Assembly: GCA_023425615.1 (NCBI GenBank) | Contig: JAFACJ010001055.1 | Location: 1-6,581, forward strand | Length of the DNA stretch: 6,581 bases | Direction of reading: 5' to 3' | From: Actinomycetes bacterium | Lineage (GTDB): Bacteria; Actinomycetota; Actinomycetes; Streptosporangiales; Streptosporangiaceae | Part shown: positions 4,997-6,581 of the stretch, piece by piece | Position numbering within the stretch: position 1 is the stretch's first letter | Layout of the letters: each line of letters begins with the position of its first letter | Position numbers and translations under genes: made by a program | Notes under the pieces: model-generated | Told to the model about the DNA's origin: nothing | What the model saw: only the letters and a program-made list of their open reading frames with translations | The model's database searches: none

Positions 4997-6451
4997 GTGG
5001 TGCCACCGGGCGCGGACACGGGAACTGGCGGGCTGTTGGCGTGGGTGGAGCGTTCGAGGAGCCGCCCGGTGCCGTCGCCTGGTCGGGTTGGGTTGCGGTT
5101 CGCTTTCTACGGTCGAATATCGACGGAGGACTACCAGGATCCGGTGACGTCTCGGGCGCGCCAGCGTGCTCATGCCGAGGCGTTGGTGGCGGGGTTCGGG
5201 CGGGTGGTGGCGGAGTTCTTCGACGTGGGGGAGAGCCGGGTGCTGCCGTGGGCGCGGCGCACCCGGGCGGCGGCATTGGTATTGGAGATGGCCGATCCCG
5301 ACCGGTCTTTCGATGCGGTTGTGGTGGGGGAGTACGAGCGGGCGTTCTACGGCGCGCAGTTCAGTCTGATGGCCCCGCTGTTCGAGCATTACGGGATCCA
5401 ACTGTGGCTGCCCGAGGCGGGAGGCCGGGTCGATTTCCAAGCCGAGGACCACGAGCAACTGATGATCTCGTTGGGGGTGCAGTCCAAGCGGGAGATCGCC
5501 CGGACGAGGATGCGGGTGATGACCGCGATGGCCGCTCAGGTGCGGGTGCAGGGCCGGTATCAGGGCGGCCGTCCGCCGTATGGGTATCGGCTGGCCGATG
5601 CGGGGCCGCACCCCAACCGGGCGCATGCGGCATGGGGTCGCCGGGCTCATCGGCTGGAGCCGGACCCCGATACCGCCCCGATCGTCCGGTGGATGTTCGC
5701 CCATCGGCTGGCGGGGCAGAGCCTGGCCCGCATCACCCGTGCGCTCAACGACATGCAGGTCCCCTGCCCGTCGGCGGCCGATCCTCAGCGCAACGCGCAC
5801 CGCAGCGGCGAGGCGTGGACGGTGACCACGGTCCGCTCGATCCTGGCCAACCCCCGCTACACCGGCCGCGAGGTATGGAACCGCCAGCCCTCGGCCCACG
5901 ACCTGATCGACCCTGGCAACACCGGCCTGGGCCACCGCCAGGTGCAGCGCTGGAGCCCGCCCGAGGACTGGGCGATCTCCGCACGTCCCGTTCATGAGGC
6001 GCTGGTCAGCGAAGCCGACTTCGTCACCGTCCAGGGTCTTCGCGCCCACCGGGGCCGCTCCGACCGGAGCTATCCGCTGGCCGGATTGCTGCGATGCGGT
6101 CTATGCGCACGCCGCCTGGAGTCCTGCTGGGCCAACGACCGGGCCGCCTACCGCTGCCGCCACGGCCACACCAGCGCCACCCGACCGAACAGCCGACGCC
6201 CCAAGAACCTCTATGTACGAGAAGACCATCTCCTGGCCCGCCTGCCGGCCCTGTACCTGCTCCTGACCACAGACCCGGCCGAACTCCAGGAGGCGCGAGC
6301 ACCTGGCGTCGAGGACGTCATCGGGCATCTCCGTGCCCACCACATCGAGCTCATCTACGACCCGCGGACCCGCTCCCTGCGAGCCGACCTCCCCGGGACA
6401 GTACGGGTCATCGTCGACCAACGGGCCGACGAACGCACCACGAAGCACTGA
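4997..6451 (+). CDS. Large serine recombinase (site-specific integrase), apparently intact
   Basis: The 484-residue protein starts at one of two adjacent GTG codons (4997 or 5000) after GAGGGGGG. The resolvase-type catalytic domain covers about 34-180. FAFYGRISTED holds the probable nucleophile Ser42 with Arg40, then come RQRAHAEAL, FDAVVVGEYERAF and SLGVQSKREIARTRMRVM. The recombinase domain follows: GRYQGGRPPYGYRL (187-199), a DTAPIVRWMFAHRLAGQSLA helix pair, AWTVTTVRSILANPRYTG (273-290) and VHEALVSEADF. A zinc ribbon (LLRCGLCARRLES then AYRCRHGH; Cys367, Cys370, Cys387) comes next. The tail is short and lacks the long coiled coil of many integrases, including the fragment at 2029-2760, so the two are from different subgroups. 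It should cut and rejoin DNA through a serine linkage to integrate, excise or invert an element. The gene ends about 100 bases from a tRNA 3' end, which supports an integration role. Confidence 0.92.
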   Translation: MVPPGADTGTGGLLAWVERSRSRPVPSPGRVGLRFAFYGRISTEDYQDPVTSRARQRAHAEALVAGFGRVVAEFFDVGESRVLPWARRTRAAALVLEMADPDRSFDAVVVGEYERAFYGAQFSLMAPLFEHYGIQLWLPEAGGRVDFQAEDHEQLMISLGVQSKREIARTRMRVMTAMAAQVRVQGRYQGGRPPYGYRLADAGPHPNRAHAAWGRRAHRLEPDPDTAPIVRWMFAHRLAGQSLARITRALNDMQVPCPSAADPQRNAHRSGEAWTVTTVRSILANPRYTGREVWNRQPSAHDLIDPGNTGLGHRQVQRWSPPEDWAISARPVHEALVSEADFVTVQGLRAHRGRSDRSYPLAGLLRCGLCARRLESCWANDRAAYRCRHGHTSATRPNSRRPKNLYVREDHLLARLPALYLLLTTDPAELQEARAPGVEDVIGHLRAHHIELIYDPRTRSLRADLPGTVRVIVDQRADERTTKH

Positions 6452-6478
6452 CGGAAAGGAGGGTGCCCACAGACGAGA

Positions 6479-6512
6479 TCACCCGAGCCCAGCCGAAGCT
6501 GACCTCGGGTGA
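6479..6512. terminator. Strong two-part hairpin between recombinase and tRNA
   Basis: TCACCCGAG (6479-6487) pairs with CTCGGGTGA (6504-6512). Inside, after a symmetric two-base mismatch, CAGC (6490-6493) pairs with GCTG (6498-6501) around a CGAA tetraloop. Thirteen base pairs lie between two converging genes, which fits a bidirectional terminator without a T-run. Confidence 0.65.
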
Positions 6513-6531
6513 CGGCCGACCCTGCCCGAAA

Positions 6532-6543
6532 ATATCCGGATAT
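6532..6543. repeat. 12-bp perfect palindrome beside the tRNA 3' end
   Basis: ATATCCGGATAT is fully self-complementary and A+T-flanked, ten bases from the tRNA CCA end. It could be a protein-binding site, a processing or termination feature of the tRNA transcript, or part of an attachment site. No function is shown. Confidence 0.4.
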
Positions 6544-6552
6544 GTACAACTT

Positions 6553-6581
6553 TGGTGTCCGAGGGGGGACTTGAACCCCCA
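6553..6581 (-). tRNA. 3' end of a tRNA gene, probably tRNA-Leu (5' part beyond the right edge)
   Basis: On the minus strand the last bases read as a T-arm, GGGGG - TTCAAGT - CCCCC (6580-6564). They are followed by an acceptor strand CTCGGAC (6563-6557), discriminator A (6556) and an encoded CCA (6555-6553). The spacing is exactly that of a tRNA. The T-arm and acceptor match the actinomycete and general bacterial tRNA-Leu pattern as I remember it. The anticodon is outside the window, so the identity is provisional. The gene converges with the recombinase, and the 12 bases GGTGTCCGAGGG at its 3' end recur at 2652-2663, making this a likely integration site. Confidence 0.85.
6554..6565 (+). repeat. 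12-bp direct repeat within the tRNA 3' end, candidate attachment core (right copy)
   Basis: GGTGTCCGAGGG is the partner of 2652-2663, in the same orientation. The pair brackets about 3.9 kb with the yefM-yoeB locus, the HigBA-like locus, the broken small gene and the intact recombinase. The match stops on both sides of the 12 bases. Confidence 0.55.

Noticed and set aside
4817..6049. Minus-strand ORF of 410 residues opposite the recombinase
   Set aside because: It mirrors the recombinase coding sequence, is rich in His, Arg and Pro, and has no start signal. High-G+C genes often give such antisense frames.
1..6581. CRISPR array or other regular repeat array
   Set aside because: No evenly spaced repeats are visible; only the isolated inverted and direct repeats listed were found.

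Overview
The high G+C content, the GTG starts, the strong purine-rich ribosome sites and the protein families all point to an actinomycete chromosome, probably a Streptosporangiaceae or Thermomonosporaceae relative. That placement is an inference from style and remembered family resemblance. The window reads as an accessory region at a tRNA gene. The 3' end of a minus-strand tRNA, most like tRNA-Leu, sits at the right edge. Inward from it lie a complete large serine recombinase, three toxin-antitoxin loci and several decayed genes.

Left part (1-1430). A partial minus-strand gene of unknown function runs off the left edge. Diverging from it is a PP2C-like gene (645-1356). It is split by a one-base frame change near 775-790, and none of its metal-binding motifs survives. 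A hairpin at 1388-1424 separates it from the next, convergent locus.

Middle left (1434-2760). A Phd/YefM antitoxin and RelE toxin pair lies on the minus strand. Its promoter region directly abuts the 3' part of an old serine recombinase on the plus strand, which has lost its catalytic half. The end of this fragment carries 12 bases identical to the tRNA 3' end at the right edge.

Middle right (2773-4480, all minus strand). In transcription order this holds: an intact yefM-yoeB pair; a broken HigB/RelE-type toxin gene overlapping an intact XRE antitoxin; and a small unrecognised gene interrupted by an in-frame TGA. The remaining features are two possible terminator hairpins and a large 11-bp inverted repeat.

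Right part (4480-6581). About 500 bases without a convincing gene end in an A+T-rich leader with palindromes. The intact recombinase, a hairpin and the tRNA end follow. The shared 12-mer at 2652-2663 and 6554-6565 suggests that the roughly 3.9 kb between them arrived as a second element at the same tRNA, displacing an older element whose recombinase is now the fragment. I do not see a complete new multi-gene system. The most unusual items are the PP2C-like protein without metal ligands and the repeat supporting stepwise integration at the tRNA.
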